Source of the DNA: Laguncularia racemosa
Lineage: Eukaryota > Streptophyta > Magnoliopsida > Myrtales > Combretaceae
Assembly (NCBI GenBank): GCA_037954665.1
Contig: JBBMOL010000383.1
Coordinates: 248,001 to 312,000 of the forward strand
DNA length: 64,000 nucleotides
Direction of reading: 5' to 3'
Below the pieces are notes generated by a model. That model saw only the letters and a program-made list of their open reading frames with translations, was not told where the DNA came from and searched no databases. Both the position numbers and the translations under genes were made by a program. This document shows, in pieces, positions 1 to 10,238 of the stretch (its first letter is position 1; the number at the start of each line of letters is the position of its first letter).

Positions 1-863
1 CTCAGGCTATTCTTTGTTAGTAGCATTGGTCATGACACAATGCAGTGAGTCTTTTCTCGTCGATCAAGTTTAGCTGATCAATCCTTTTCTTTACCCACTT
101 AGGAACCCTGAAGGACGATATTTCATCCTCAACTAGCAATACTGCCTCAGTACCATATACGAAAGAATATGGGGTAACTCTAGTAAATGTTCGAATTGAA
201 GTTCTATAGGCCATAAGGGTGAAGGGTAGCATCTTGTGCCAATCTTTATAAATGATGGTAATTTTCTCAATAATTCTCTTAATGTTCTTGTTAGTTGCTT
301 CTACTACCCCATTCATCTAAGGTCGGTACGGAGTTGAATTTCTGTAGTTTATCTTGAATTGTTGACACATCTCCATCATCAATTTATTGTTAAGGTTGGT
401 GCCATTATCGATGATGATTGATTTAAGAACTCCATATCAAGCTATTATGTCTCTTTTCATGAATTGAACTATTACTCCTTTGGTGACACTAGCTATGACA
501 AAGCTTCTACCCATTTGGTAAAATAATCAATAGCTATGAATCTATGACCATTGGATGCTTTTAGAGTAATTGGCCTGATAATATTGCTTCCCCACATAGA
601 GAACAACCATGGTGCAGATAATGAATGAAGTTCTTTAGGTGGAGCATTTATTTTGTTAGCATAGACTTGACACAAGTGACAATGCTTGACATATTTGATA
701 TAGTCTGATTCCATCGTTAACCAATAGTAGCCCATCCTCATGATTTTTTGGGCAAGCATGTGTCCGTTCATGTGAGGTCTACATACTTCTTCATGCACTT
801 CTTTCATCAATTCACCTAACTTTCTTTTGTCCACACAACTCAACAACGTAGTGTTAGGTGATT
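1..863 (-). pseudogene. Tat-A integrase (broken)
   Basis: Encodes the integrase that would insert the element cDNA. Reading right to left, a zinc-binding region (GPHMNG-like, CHLCQVY) lies near 680-800, the core start with DYFTKWVE near 500-600, and the catalytic Glu region NGVVEATNKN near 270-310. The block between about 317 and 492 is out of frame or interrupted. The C-terminal half resembles residues 150-257 of the Tat-J integrase. The right end is cut by sLTR-1 at 864. The copy cannot give a functional enzyme. Confidence 0.8.
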
Positions 864-1676
864 TGATGAGATCCATGATGAGAGCCAAGCTGGAAGAAGA
901 AATGTGGATCCTCTTGAAGTGCCGCCTGGACCGATCACAAGAAATCAAGCAAAATGATTTAAGGAAGCACTTAATGGGTTGATAAAGGTTGTCCATGAAG
1001 CCGGAAAGGATTGGAGCAATCATGAAGTTGGAACGGATTGGAACAACCATGGGAAGACCCTTGCTTTTGTACAAGTTATACTGGACACGGGATGAAGAGG
1101 GTGTGTACTTTCAAGGCACGGCTGTGTAGGAATTCTAAGATTGCACAGAAAGATACACGGCCAAAGTACACGGGCGTGTATGTTGCCAGAAGTTGCACAG
1201 AAAGATACACGGCCAAAGTACACGGGCGTGTATGTTGCCCGAAGTTGCACAGAAAAGTACACGGCCGTGTATCCCCTACCGGCCAGCTTGTTCTATTTTC
1301 GCATTTTTACGCCACTTATCTAAACTACGTCGTTTTGGACTTGTTTTACACGAATTGTAACCCTAGTATAAAAGCTCCTAGGGTTTAGAACAATATAGAT
1401 TATTACATCTTTGAACATTAAACACTTTTGAGAGGCATCTCTCTTGGTTCTTCAAGAACTAAATCGAACTTATCGGATTGATTTCCGTGGCGTTCATCCC
1501 GACTTATCAATCGGTCTTTCATCCCGATTGTGGCATCTTCATTTTATACCAAGGTTCTTGTCTTGCTTGTAGACAACGGGTCGCGGTTTCCACTTTAGGT
1601 TTTTGGGCGTCTTAGGCAAGGAGTTTCTGAACGTATTAGTATTGGGTTTCGTCATGGGTTGGCGTGGTTCGTATCA
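864..1676 (+). mobile_element. sLTR-1: solo LTR of the CRM-like family
   Basis: An 813-bp LTR starting TGATGAG and ending TTCGTATCA with no internal region. It is flanked by TGATT (859-863) and TGATC (1677-1681), an imperfect 5-bp TSD. Removing it makes the Tat-A sequence collinear with Tat-J at 28380-28410. The first 150 bases carry the coding tail shared with the CRM family (VPPGPITRxxAK). Hairpin-forming units TACACGGCC...GGGCGTGTA occur at 1150-1275. The LTR has the basic U5 with no 3' extension. A solo LTR normally arises by recombination between the two LTRs of a full element. Confidence 0.88.
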
Positions 1677-1681
1677 TGATC

Positions 1682-2740
1682 TTCTATAAAGCACAGACCC
1701 ACTTAATAAGAAATGGCTTGCTAACCTTCTAAGTGTTCTTTGGTCATTTTTGCTAGCCATTTTAGGGTATTTTCTTTCTTAAAGGAAAGTTTTGATATCG
1801 TAGTACCAAGGCTTGTTATCTTACGCTTTTTCGATTACCAGATAGTAGGCGGGCCTATTTTCAATTTCTATTTTCAATGGTTGGACTTCGGCTCCCCCTG
1901 TTATTTGAGTCCTTAGGATGTATGTGAAGGTGACTTCCTCGAATTCGTCCATCAGCTCTATCAAATGTTGATGATATGGTACTAATTTAGGGTCTTTAGT
2001 TTTATATTCCACTTGTGTTTGTAATATGATGAGTGAGGAATCTCCGTATACATCCAATTCACAGATTCCTATATGGTAAGCAATTTTGAGATCGAGGATG
2101 CATGCCTCGTACTCTGTAATATTATTAGTATACGGAAATATGAGTCTTGTTGCTGAAGGGAATTGTGTTTCTTCTGGTGATATCAATACTGCCCCAACCC
2201 CACAACCAAATACATTAGTAGCTTCATCAAAGAATATTTTCCATTTAGGGTTTTGCTCTTTCTTGTATTCTTTTACTAGCTTACCCTCTATTATCAATAT
2301 ATTTTCATCAAGGAATTGAGCCTGCAATTCTTGGCAATCTCCCTTAATTAGGTGTTTTGCCAACTGATCTGCTAATGATTGCCTTTTCATCGAATTTTGA
2401 TTTATATATGTGATATCAAATTCTGATAGAGCATTTGCCATTCGGAGATTCTTCCTAACAAAATAGGCTTCTCTACTAAGTATTTCAAAGGATCATGTCT
2501 CGTTAATAATTCTATAGGATAATACAGAGTGTACTATCTCAACTGATACATGACCCAAACCATTACGTAGTAAGTCTTTTCTATTTCAAAATACCTTTGT
2601 TCCCCTTCTGTGAACTTTTTACTCAGGTAATATATGGATCGTTCCCTTCTTCTTCGTCCTTTTGCCTTAGTACACACCTTATGGATTCAGGGAGTATTGT
2701 GAGATATAAAAATAAGGGTTTTCATTGTTTTGGGACTACT
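1682..2740 (-). pseudogene. Tat-A RNase H pair (broken)
   Basis: The archaeal-type RNase H (aRNH) lies at 1821-2441, with KIFFDEATNVFGCGVGAVLI, an EYEACILDLK stretch and YGDSSLIIL. The ordinary Gypsy RNase H remnant lies at about 2459-2740. Dual RNase H is a hallmark of the Tat lineage. Compared with Tat-J the aRNH lacks the C-terminal NQFADALATLAS motif: the copy joins ILRTQ directly to ITGGAEV, so a piece was deleted. The gRNH part contains several stops. Non-functional. Confidence 0.8.
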
Positions 2741-2903
2741 AAGACTGGGGATTCGTAAGGTAATCCTTGATCTTTCTAAACACTTTTTTGCATTCATCAT
2801 CCCATTCTACTATGGCGTTCTTTCTTAGTAGACAGAATAGTAGATGACACTCATCCATGAGTTGTGAGATGAAACAGGCAATGTAATTCAACCTTCCCAA
2901 TAG
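2741..2903 (-). pseudogene. Tat-A RT thumb/connection fragment
   Basis: Short minus-strand stretch with LNYIACFISQL, the segment after the RT palm in the Tat-J protein. It reads up to the AATAG duplication at 2899-2903. On the other side of the 11.5-kb CRM-D insertion the frame resumes at 14422. The split of one RT coding sequence is the clearest evidence that 2904-14416 is a single later insertion. Confidence 0.8.
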
Positions 2904-3738
2904 TGATACGAACCACACCAATGTGTGACGAAACCCAATACCAATACGTTCGGGACTGCTACCCAAGATGCCAAACAATCGAGTGGAAACCGCGACCCGT
3001 TGCTTATAAGTGAGGCAAGAACCTTGGTATATTATGTAGACTCCACAATTAGGATGAAAGACCGATTGATAAGTCGAGATGAACACCACAGAAGAAAATC
3101 CAATAAGTTCTAGAGTAGTTCTTTAAAGAACCAAGAGAGGAATTTTCTCAAAAGTGTTTTCAAACTTGTATGTTGTATATCCTATGTTCTAAACCCTAGG
3201 AGCTTTATATTATGGTTTACAATTCGTAATAATAAAGGCCCAAAACGACATAACATCATTAAGTTGCGGAAAAATAACAAAACAGAGACTTAAAGGTCGG
3301 CGGCGTTAGAATGAAAGCCGGCGGCGTTGGACTGAAGGCCGGTGGCGTTAGGCCGGCGTAGAGCATATACACAGCCATGCCCTTCTAGACGTGTATGTTT
3401 CTGTAGATATTCTTGACACCATACACGGCTGTGCCTTTGAACCATGTATACGACCGTGTATGATTTTGTTTAACCTCCAGACTCACTACACGGTTGTGCC
3501 TTGTAAAGACATGCCCTCTTCAACCTGTATCCGTTATGACTTGTACAAGAGCAAGGGCATTCTCAGGGTTGTTCCAATCCGTTCCAACTTCATGATTGCT
3601 CTAATCCTTTCCGGCTTCATGGACATCCTTTATCAACCCGTTAAGTGCTTCCTTTAATCGTTTCACTCGAGTTCTTGTGATCAGTCTAGGTGGCACTTCA
3701 AGAGGATCCACATTCCATCTTTTGGCTTGGCTCTCATC
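2904..3738 (-). repeat. CRM-D 3' LTR
   Basis: Starts TGATACGAACC (the reverse complement of the family LTR end) and stops at GGCTCTCATC. Compared with 13569-14416 it lacks 12 bp near its coding end, where the family has two GGCT copies bracketing CCCATCATG. The final A and the PPT are displaced to 8493 by CRM-C. It contains GCCGGCGGCGTT units (3297-3358) and one hairpin unit near 3366-3480. Confidence 0.85.
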
Positions 3739-3948
3739 TAGAACTTATAGGATTTTTATTCTGTGGCATTCAACCCGACTTATCAATCGGTCTTTCATCC
3801 CGATTGTGGCGTCTATATATTATACCAAGGTTCTTGTCTCACTTATAGGCAACGGGTCGTGGTTTCCACTCGATTATTTGGCATCTTGGGTAGCAATTCC
3901 GAACGTATTGGTATTGGGTTTCGTCACACGTTGGCATGGTTCGTATCA
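3739..3948 (+). repeat. CRM-C 5' LTR, truncated (last ~210 bp)
   Basis: Matches the final 210 bp of the family LTR (TAGAACTTAT ... TTCGTATCA). The break lies a few bases after the position of the perfect palindrome GTTCTTTAAAGAAC in intact copies, as in the truncated LTR of CRM-E. Confidence 0.85.
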
Positions 3949-3951
3949 GTT

Positions 3952-3963
3952 TGCTATCAGAGC
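3952..3963 (+). other. CRM-C primer-binding site (tRNA-iMet)
   Basis: TGCTATCAGAGC, one mismatch from TGGTATCAGAGC, the complement of the plant initiator tRNA-Met 3' end. It lies 3 bases after the LTR end. Confidence 0.8.
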
Positions 3964-4430
3964 CTAGGTTGGTTAAACTATCAGTTCGGTTTGAGGAAGG
4001 TAACATCAAAACCCTAACTCCAATCGTTCATATCAATTGTTAGTACTCAATTTCATAGTGTTAATTGTCTATTGAAAGTGTAGTGCCTTCTATTCAATTT
4101 TGTAATAAAAAAAAAGGAAGAATCACGATAAAAAAAAAAGGAATGTACGTGATCAAGAGCAACAAACAAAGGCAACAAAAAAAAATCTGAAAGAAAAAGA
4201 GGAAAAATTTCGAGCCCTAGAGTTGTTTTGAATTCTACGAAAGGGAATTGGTGTAGTTTGGGTTAGTTCCAAGAGAATTGAGAAGAGGAATTGGTGAGTT
4301 GATATCATCATTGCTTGTGAGAATACACGAGTGACTATGTGATATCATCCTTTGAGCGAAACACGTAAGGGAGTGTATCGTGAGGCTTAATTATATATAT
4401 TTGTGTTAGTACTAATCTTTTTCCGTAGGA
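3964..4430 (+). other. CRM-C untranslated leader
   Basis: About 470 bases between PBS and gag with A-rich runs near 4110-4190 and no coding frame. The same leader, base for base apart from substitutions, occurs at 13108-13553 (reverse), 16159-16610 and 59701-60139. Confidence 0.8.
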
Positions 4431-6245
4431 ATGATGTCGAGGCAACATTCTCCTGAAAGTGAGAGGGCAAGGTTTGATGCTAGGTTAGTGATTAAGGCGT
4501 TGAGGGGTGACATGAAGAGGATGTTTCAGGAGGGGATGGAACAAATTCATGAGACGGTGGAACAAAGACTAGAGCAATCTAAAAACATCTTCCAAGGGCG
4601 TAAGAGGGAGAGTTGTTCTAGGAGAGTACAAAGGAGTGGAGATGGAATGTCTGATGATGAATTTAATGAACCTTCTGTCGGGAGTTATAGAGGTTATAGT
4701 GGTAGGAATAGAGGAACTAGGGATTGGGAAGATAGAGGAGATAGGAATAGAGAGGGTAATCAATTGAGTAGTATAAAGATGAAGATTCCTCCTTTCCAAG
4801 GGAAGAATGATCCCGAGGCGTACTTAGAGTGGGAGAAGAAGGTAGAGATGGTGTTTGATTGTCACAACTATAGTGGGAGAAAGAAAGTGAAACTTGCTGC
4901 CATTGAATTTTCGGATTATGCCATAGTGTGGTGCGATCAACTGATGTTGAATGGAAGAAGGAATGGCGAACCACCTATTGAGTCATCGGAAGAGATGAAG
5001 AGGGTGATGAAGAAGCGGTTTGTGCCTGCGTATTACTATCGTGAATTACACAACAAATTGTAAACTCTTAGGCAGGGAAGCTGAAGTGTGGATGAGTATT
5101 TCAAGGAGATGGAAGTTACTATGATTAGGGCGAATGTAGAGGAGGATAAAGAGGCTACCATGGCTAGGTTTCTTGTTGGATTGAATAGAGAAATTCAAAA
5201 TGTCGTGGAATTGCAGCATTATGTAGAATTGGAAGATGTAGTTCATATGGCTATAAGGGTTGAGAACCAACTCAAGAGGAAAGGTAATAGTACTGTACAG
5301 TTTCAACAGGGTGCTAGTTCATCCGCCTGGAAGACTAACTAATGGAAGAAGGAAGAAAAGCCTTTACCCACCAAACCAAAAGGAGAGCAGAGGCAAGCGG
5401 GTTCTACTCCTGGTAACCAAGGTAAACCTGATTCTTCTACTCCTAGAAATCGTGACATTAGATGTTTTAAATGCCATGGTAGAGGCCATATTGCTAGTCA
5501 ATGTCCGAATAGGTGTGTTATGATTCTGTGTGATGATGGTGAGTATGAGACTGAGGGGGATAGTGAAGAGGATGATATGCCTCCATTAGAGGGCGTTAGT
5601 GATGATGAGGAGCCTACAGTAGGGAGGTTAGTGGCAGTAGTGAAGAGAGCTTTGAATGTGCAGGTGAAGGAAGAAGAGGAGGTGAAAAGAGAGAATATCT
5701 TTCATACTAGATGTTGTCTAGGTGATTATATTTGCAGTTTGATCATTGATGGAGGAAGTTGCACCAATGTGGTGAGTAATTTTATTGTTGAGAGGCTAGG
5801 ACTCAAGACTACTAAACACCCTAGTCCATATAAATTGCAGTGGTTGAATGATAGTGGCGAGACTAAGGTGAGTAAGCAAGCCTTGATTGCTTTTCGCATT
5901 GGTAGATATGAGGATGAGGTGTTATGCGATGTAGTGCCAATGCAAGCGTGTCATGTGTTGTTGGGGAGGCCATGGCAATTTGATAGGAAGGTTGTTCATG
6001 ATGGTTTTTCTAACAAGTATACGCTTGTTCACCAAGGGGAAAGCCTTAATCTTAAACCTTTAACACCTAAACAGGTGTATGAGGATCAGTTGCAGCTACA
6101 ACAGTCTTTTGCAAAATATAAGGTGAGTGAAAAACAGAGGGAGAGTGAGAGAGCAAAAGACAGCGAGAAAGAAAAGGAACACAAAAGTCAATATCAAAAG
6201 AAAAAAAGAGAGGAAGGCTGGAAAGAGTGTGAGGGACCAAGTTGA
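4431..6245 (+). pseudogene. CRM-C gag-protease (stops)
   Basis: One frame covering gag then protease. Gag core: PPFQGKNDPEAYLEWEKKVE near residue 120, then the retrotransposon gag domain with AIEFSDYAIVW. A CCHC zinc knuckle CFKCHGRGHIASQC lies at about 5461-5502, followed by an acidic linker and protease with active site LIIDGGSCTN near 5740-5770 and LLGRPWQFDR near 5955. In-frame stops at 5061 (TAA; CAA in CRM-E), 5082 (TGA; CGA in CRM-D) and 5340 (TAA; CAA in CRM-E) all look like C-to-T changes. The frame is lost near 6205 by one extra A in an A run. The ATG at 4431 corresponds to the MSRQHSPESER start in CRM-D. Confidence 0.85.
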
Positions 6246-6840
6246 AGGGGGATCAACTTTGGTGGTGAGTGAAAAGGAGAGTGCAGCCTTGCAAAAGGAG
6301 AGTTGTGTGGCAAGAGCGAGTGTAGTGAGGAGAGCGTTAGTGATGAAGTAACCTATGTTGTTGCTGGTTTTTAAGGAAACTTGTTTGAAAACTAACGAAC
6401 TATTTAACTCTTTGCCTAGTGTGGTTGTGTCTATTGTGTAAGACTTTGAAGATGTCTTCCCTGAGGAGATTCCAAAGGGATTACCACCTATTCGTGGTAT
6501 TGAGCACCAGATTGACCTTGTACCTAGAGCATCGATTCCAAATAAACCGTCTTATAGGAGCAATCCAGAGGAGACAAAGGAACTCCAAAGGTAGGTCGAT
6601 GAATTAATAGAGAAGTGGTACGTGAGAGAAAGCATGAGTCCATGTGCAGTGCCTGTGATTTTGGTGCCTAAGAAGGATGGGCCATGGAGAATGTGTGTTG
6701 ACTGCCGTGCCATCAACAACATCACGGTAAAGTATCGTCATCCCATTCCTCGCTTAGATGACATGTTAGATGAGTTACATGGGTCTAGTGTCTTTTCCAA
6801 AATTGATCTGAAAAGCGGATATCACCAAATTAGAATGAAA
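6246..6840 (+). pseudogene. CRM-C PR-RT linker and RT N-terminal part
   Basis: Lys/Glu-rich linker, then RT fingers: MSPCAVPVILVPKKDG, CVDCRAINNITVKYRHPIP and KIDLKSGYHQIRM. Stops at 6349, about 6439 and 6592 correspond to CAA or CAG in sister copies. The RT ends abruptly after YHQIRM; the palm with YFDD, RNase H and the integrase zinc finger are missing, and the frame passes straight into integrase. Confidence 0.85.
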
Positions 6841-7833
6841 ATAGATGATGCTTGCAATATTGCTAATTTGTTCTTTAGGGAAGTTGTGAGATTGCATGGT
6901 ATGCCTAGAACAATCGTATCGGATAGAGATGCTAAGTTCTTGAGCTACTTCGGGAAGACATTGTGGGCTAAGTTAGGAACTAAGTTATTGTTTTCTACTA
7001 CTTGTCATCCACAGACTGATGGTCAAACTGAGGTAGTAAATCAAACTTTATCTACTTTGTTGAGGGTTGTCATTAAAAAGAACATTAAAAGTTGGGAGGA
7101 TTGTTTGCCGCATGTTGAATTTGCCTATGATCGCACAATGCATTCCGTTACTAAGTTTACTCCTTTTGAAATTGTGTATGGTTTTAATCCACTAACTCCT
7201 TTGGATTTATCACGTCTGCCTATTTCTGAGTATGTTAATCTAGATGGCAAGAAGAAAGTAGGATTTGTTAAACAGATCCATGAGAAGGCAAGGCTAAACA
7301 TTGAGCGAAGAACAGAGCAGTATGTGAAACAAGCCAACAAGGGTCGTTGACAAGCTGTCTTTGAACCTGGAGACTGGGTTTGGGTTCACATGCGCAAAGA
7401 GCGGTTTCCTGTGCAGCATCGATCTAAACTACTTCCTAGAGGCGATGGACCATTTCAAATTCTTGAGTGCATCAATGATAATGCATACAAGATAGATTTA
7501 CCAGGTGAGTATCAAGTAAGTGCCACATTTAATGTTACTGATTTGAGTTCTTTTGATGCAGGCGATGATTTGAGGACAAATCCTTTTCAAGAGGAGGGGA
7601 ATGATGAGAGCCATGATGGGAGCCAAGCCAAAAGATGGAATGTAGATCCTCTTGAAGTGCCACCTGGATCGATTACAAGAACTCGAGCGAAACGATTAAA
7701 GGAAGCACTTAACAGGTTGATAAAGGATGTCCATGAAGTCGGAAAGGATTGGAGCAATCATGAAGTTGGAAAGGATTGGAACAACCATGGGAATGCCCTT
7801 GCTCTTGTACAAGTCATAATGGATATGGGTTGA
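6841..7833 (+). pseudogene. CRM-C integrase C-terminal half plus LTR-encoded tail
   Basis: Begins ACNIANLFFREVVRLHG and keeps the second catalytic Asp (VSDRDAKF) and the Glu (HPQTDGQTEVVN), but lacks the HHCC finger and first Asp. A TGA near 7348 (CGA elsewhere) precedes the C-terminal GPY/F-like region (SKLLPRGDGPFQIL, then VSATFNVTDLSSFDAGDD). Translation continues through the PPT into the 3' LTR and ends about 230 bases inside it, after GSITRTRAKRLKEALN. This tail resembles the CR motif of CRM elements. Confidence 0.83.
7589..7601 (+). other. CRM-C polypurine tract
   Basis: AAGAGGAGGGGAA directly before the LTR start TGATGAG; also part of the coding frame (QEEGN). The same tract occurs at 63787-63799 and reversed at 8494-8506. 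Confidence 0.88.
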
Positions 7834-8492
7834 AGAGGGCGTGTCTTTACAAGGCACGGCTGTGTAGGAGTCTAGAGGTTATACAGAATCATACACGGTC
7901 GTATACACGGTTCAAAGGCACGGCGGTGTATGGTGTCAAGAATTTCCACAGAAAGATACACGACTAGAAGTACATGGTCGTGTATGTTGTCAAGACTTTC
8001 CACAGAAAGATACACGACTAGATGTACACGGTCGTGTACATCTCCAACGCCGGCTCCAAGGCTGCCGGCCTTCATTCCCATGCTGCCGGCCTTTAAGTCA
8101 TTGTTTTGTTATTTTACGCAACTTATTGAAGTTATGTCGTTTTGGGGCATCATTGTTAAGAATTGTAAACCTTAATATAAAGCTCCTAGGGTTTAGATAC
8201 AACATAGAATACAGAATATACAACATACAAGTTTGAAAACACTTTGAGAGAATTCCTCTCTTGGTTCTTTAAAGAACTAATCTAGAACTTATCGGATTTT
8301 TGTTCCGTGGCGTTCATCCCGACTTATCAATCGGTGTTTCATCCCGATTGTGGTGTTTACATATTATACCAAGGTTCTTGTCTCACTTATAGGCAACAGG
8401 TTGCGGTTTCCACTCGATTGTTTGGCATCTTGGGTAGCAATTCCAAACGTATTGGTATTGGGTTTCGTCACACGTTGGCGTAGTTTGTATCA
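7602..8492 (+). repeat. CRM-C 3' LTR (full)
   Basis: An 891-bp LTR from TGATGAGAGCC to TTTGTATCA. In order: polyprotein tail (to 7833), two hairpin units (about 7930-8040), GCCGGC-type repeats (8055-8095), TATA box at 8176, perfect palindrome GTTCTTTAAAGAAC (8264-8277), U5. It has the basic U5 without extension. It is immediately followed by the CRM-D internal end in opposite orientation. Confidence 0.9.
8176..8182 (+). promoter_or_regulatory. LTR TATA box, CRM family
   Basis: TATAAAG followed by CTCCTAGGGTTTAG. The same element occurs at 15791-15797 and, reversed, at 13868-13874. In CRM-F it is altered to TATAACG near 49932, which may weaken it. Function inferred from position in the LTR. 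Confidence 0.55.
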
Positions 8493-8786
8493 ATTCCCCT
8501 CCTCTTGAAAAGGATTTGTCCTCAAATCATCGCTTGCATTAAAAGGACTCATATCTGTAACATTAAACGTAGCACTTACTTGATATTCACCTGGTAAATC
8601 TATCTTGTATGCATTATCATTGATGTGCTCAAGAATTTGAAATGGTGCATCGCCTCTAGGAAGTAGTTTAGATCGACGCTGCACAGGAAACCACTCTTTG
8701 CGTATGTGAACCCAAACCCAGTCTCTAGGTTCAAAGACAGCTTGTCGACGACCCTTGTTGGCTTGCTTCACATACTGCTCTATTCT
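8493..8786 (-). pseudogene. CRM-D integrase C-terminal region
   Basis: Encodes the GPY/F-like C-terminal region (AVFEPRDWVWVHIRKEWFP, then KLLPRGDAPFQIL) ending in the PPT-encoded QEEGN. It is separated from the integrase core by a TGA where sister copies have CGA. In an intact element it would continue into the LTR, but here the plus-strand LTR of CRM-C abuts it. Confidence 0.85.
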
Positions 8787-10238
8787 TCACTCAATGTTTA
8801 GCCTTGCCTTCTCATGGATCTGTTTAACAAATTCTGCTTTCTTCTTGCCATCAAGATTAACATACTCAGAAATAGGCAGAGGTGATAAATCCAAAGGAGT
8901 TAGTGGATTAAAACCATACACAATTTCAAAAGGAGTAAACTTAGTAGCAGAATGCATTGTGCGATTATAGGCAAATTCAACATGCGGCAAACAATCCTCC
9001 CAACTTTTAATGTTTTTTTTAATGGCAACCCTCAACAAAGTAGATAAAGTTCGATTTACTACCTCAGTTTGACCATCAGTCTGTGGATGACAAGTAGTAG
9101 AGAACAATAACTTAGTTCCTAACTTAGCCCACAAGGTCTTCCAAAAGTAGCTCAAGAACTTAGCATCTCTATCCGATACGATTGTTCTAGGCATACCATG
9201 TAATCTCACAACTTCCCTAATGAACAAATTAGCAATATTGCAAGCATCATTTGTTTTGTGACAAGGAATGAAATGTGCCATCTTAGAGAATCTATCCACG
9301 ACTACAAAAATAGAATCTCGACCATGTCTAGACCTGGGTAATCCTAACACAAAATCTATGGAAATATCTACCCAAGGCTCATGAGGAATGGGAAGTGAGG
9401 TATAAAGCTCATGAGGTTGGACTCTAGATTTTGCTTGCTTACACGTGACACATCGCTCACAAATCCTCTCAACATCTCGTTTCATGAGAGGCCAATAGAA
9501 GTGTTCCTGTAATACTCTTAAGGTTTTAGTTACTCCAAAATGTCCCATTAAACCTCCTCCATGAGACTCCCTCATTAGTAATTCTCTTAAAGAACAAATT
9601 GGAATGCATAGTTTACTCTCCTTAAACAAGAATCCTTCATGTTTATAAAATTTACCATGACCACTCTTCTCACACTGCATATACTCCTCACAAAAATCTC
9701 GATCAGTAGCATATAATTCCTTAATGTGCTCAAAACCAAGCAGTCTAGAACTAAGAGTAGAGATAAGAGCATACCTTCTAGAAAGTGCATCAGCAACGAC
9801 ATTCTCTTTACCTTGCTTGTAGAAGATGACATAGGGAAATGTTTCGATGAACTCCACCCAACGAGCATGCCTTTTTTTTAGCTTATGTTGTCCCTTCAAG
9901 TACTCTAAGGATTCATGGTCAGTGTGGATCACGAACTCTTTTGGCCAAAGATAGTGTTGCCAAGTCTCCAGTGCTCGAACCAATGCATATAACTCCTTGC
10001 CATAAGTAGGGCAGTTCAAGGTTGCCCCACTTAGCTTCTCGCTAAAGAATGCAATTGGTCTTCTCTCTTGCATGAGTACTGCTCCAATACCTAATCCTGA
10101 AGCATCACACTCAATTTCAAACGTTTTAGAGAAATTAGGTAAAGCAAGTAATGGCGCCTGAGTCAGCTTGTTTTTAAGTGTCTGAAAGGCCTTCTCTTGT
10201 TGCTCTCCCCATCTGAACCCCATGTTCTTCTTGATTAC
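8787..10238 (-). pseudogene. CRM-D RNase H and integrase
   Basis: Nearly intact 478-codon stretch. RNase H: FEIECDASGLGIGAVLMQE, ELYALVRALETWQHYL, HTDHESLEYLKG and VVADALSRRYAL. Integrase: HHCC finger (GHFGVTKTL ... CERCVTC), core with DFVLGLPRSRHGRDSIFVVV (first Asp), VSDRDAKFLSYF (second Asp) and HPQTDGQTEVVNRTL (Glu). All catalytic residues are present. It is in frame with the RT upstream, separated by a TAG (CAG expected) at about 10238. This is the reference copy for the block missing in CRM-C, CRM-E and CRM-F. Confidence 0.9.

Larger units (their letters stand above)
3739..8492 (+). mobile_element. CRM-C: internally deleted CRM-like element
   Basis: Plus-strand member of the same family, placed tail to tail with CRM-D. 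It has a truncated 5' LTR (3739-3948), PBS, gag-PR, RT N-terminal part, integrase C-terminal part, PPT and a full 3' LTR (7602-8492). No TSD is visible: the left flank ends CTCATC and the right flank begins ATTCCCC, which join exactly to restore the CRM-D LTR/PPT junction. The left break shares ATC with the LTR (CTAATCTAGAAC), which fits a microhomology deletion after insertion. An alternative is strand switching between two RNAs during reverse transcription. Confidence 0.8.

Noticed and set aside
1020..1388. Small plus- and minus-strand reading frames through the hairpin repeats of CRM-family LTRs
   Set aside because: They are repeat-driven open frames in non-coding U3; composition follows the repeat unit, not a protein.
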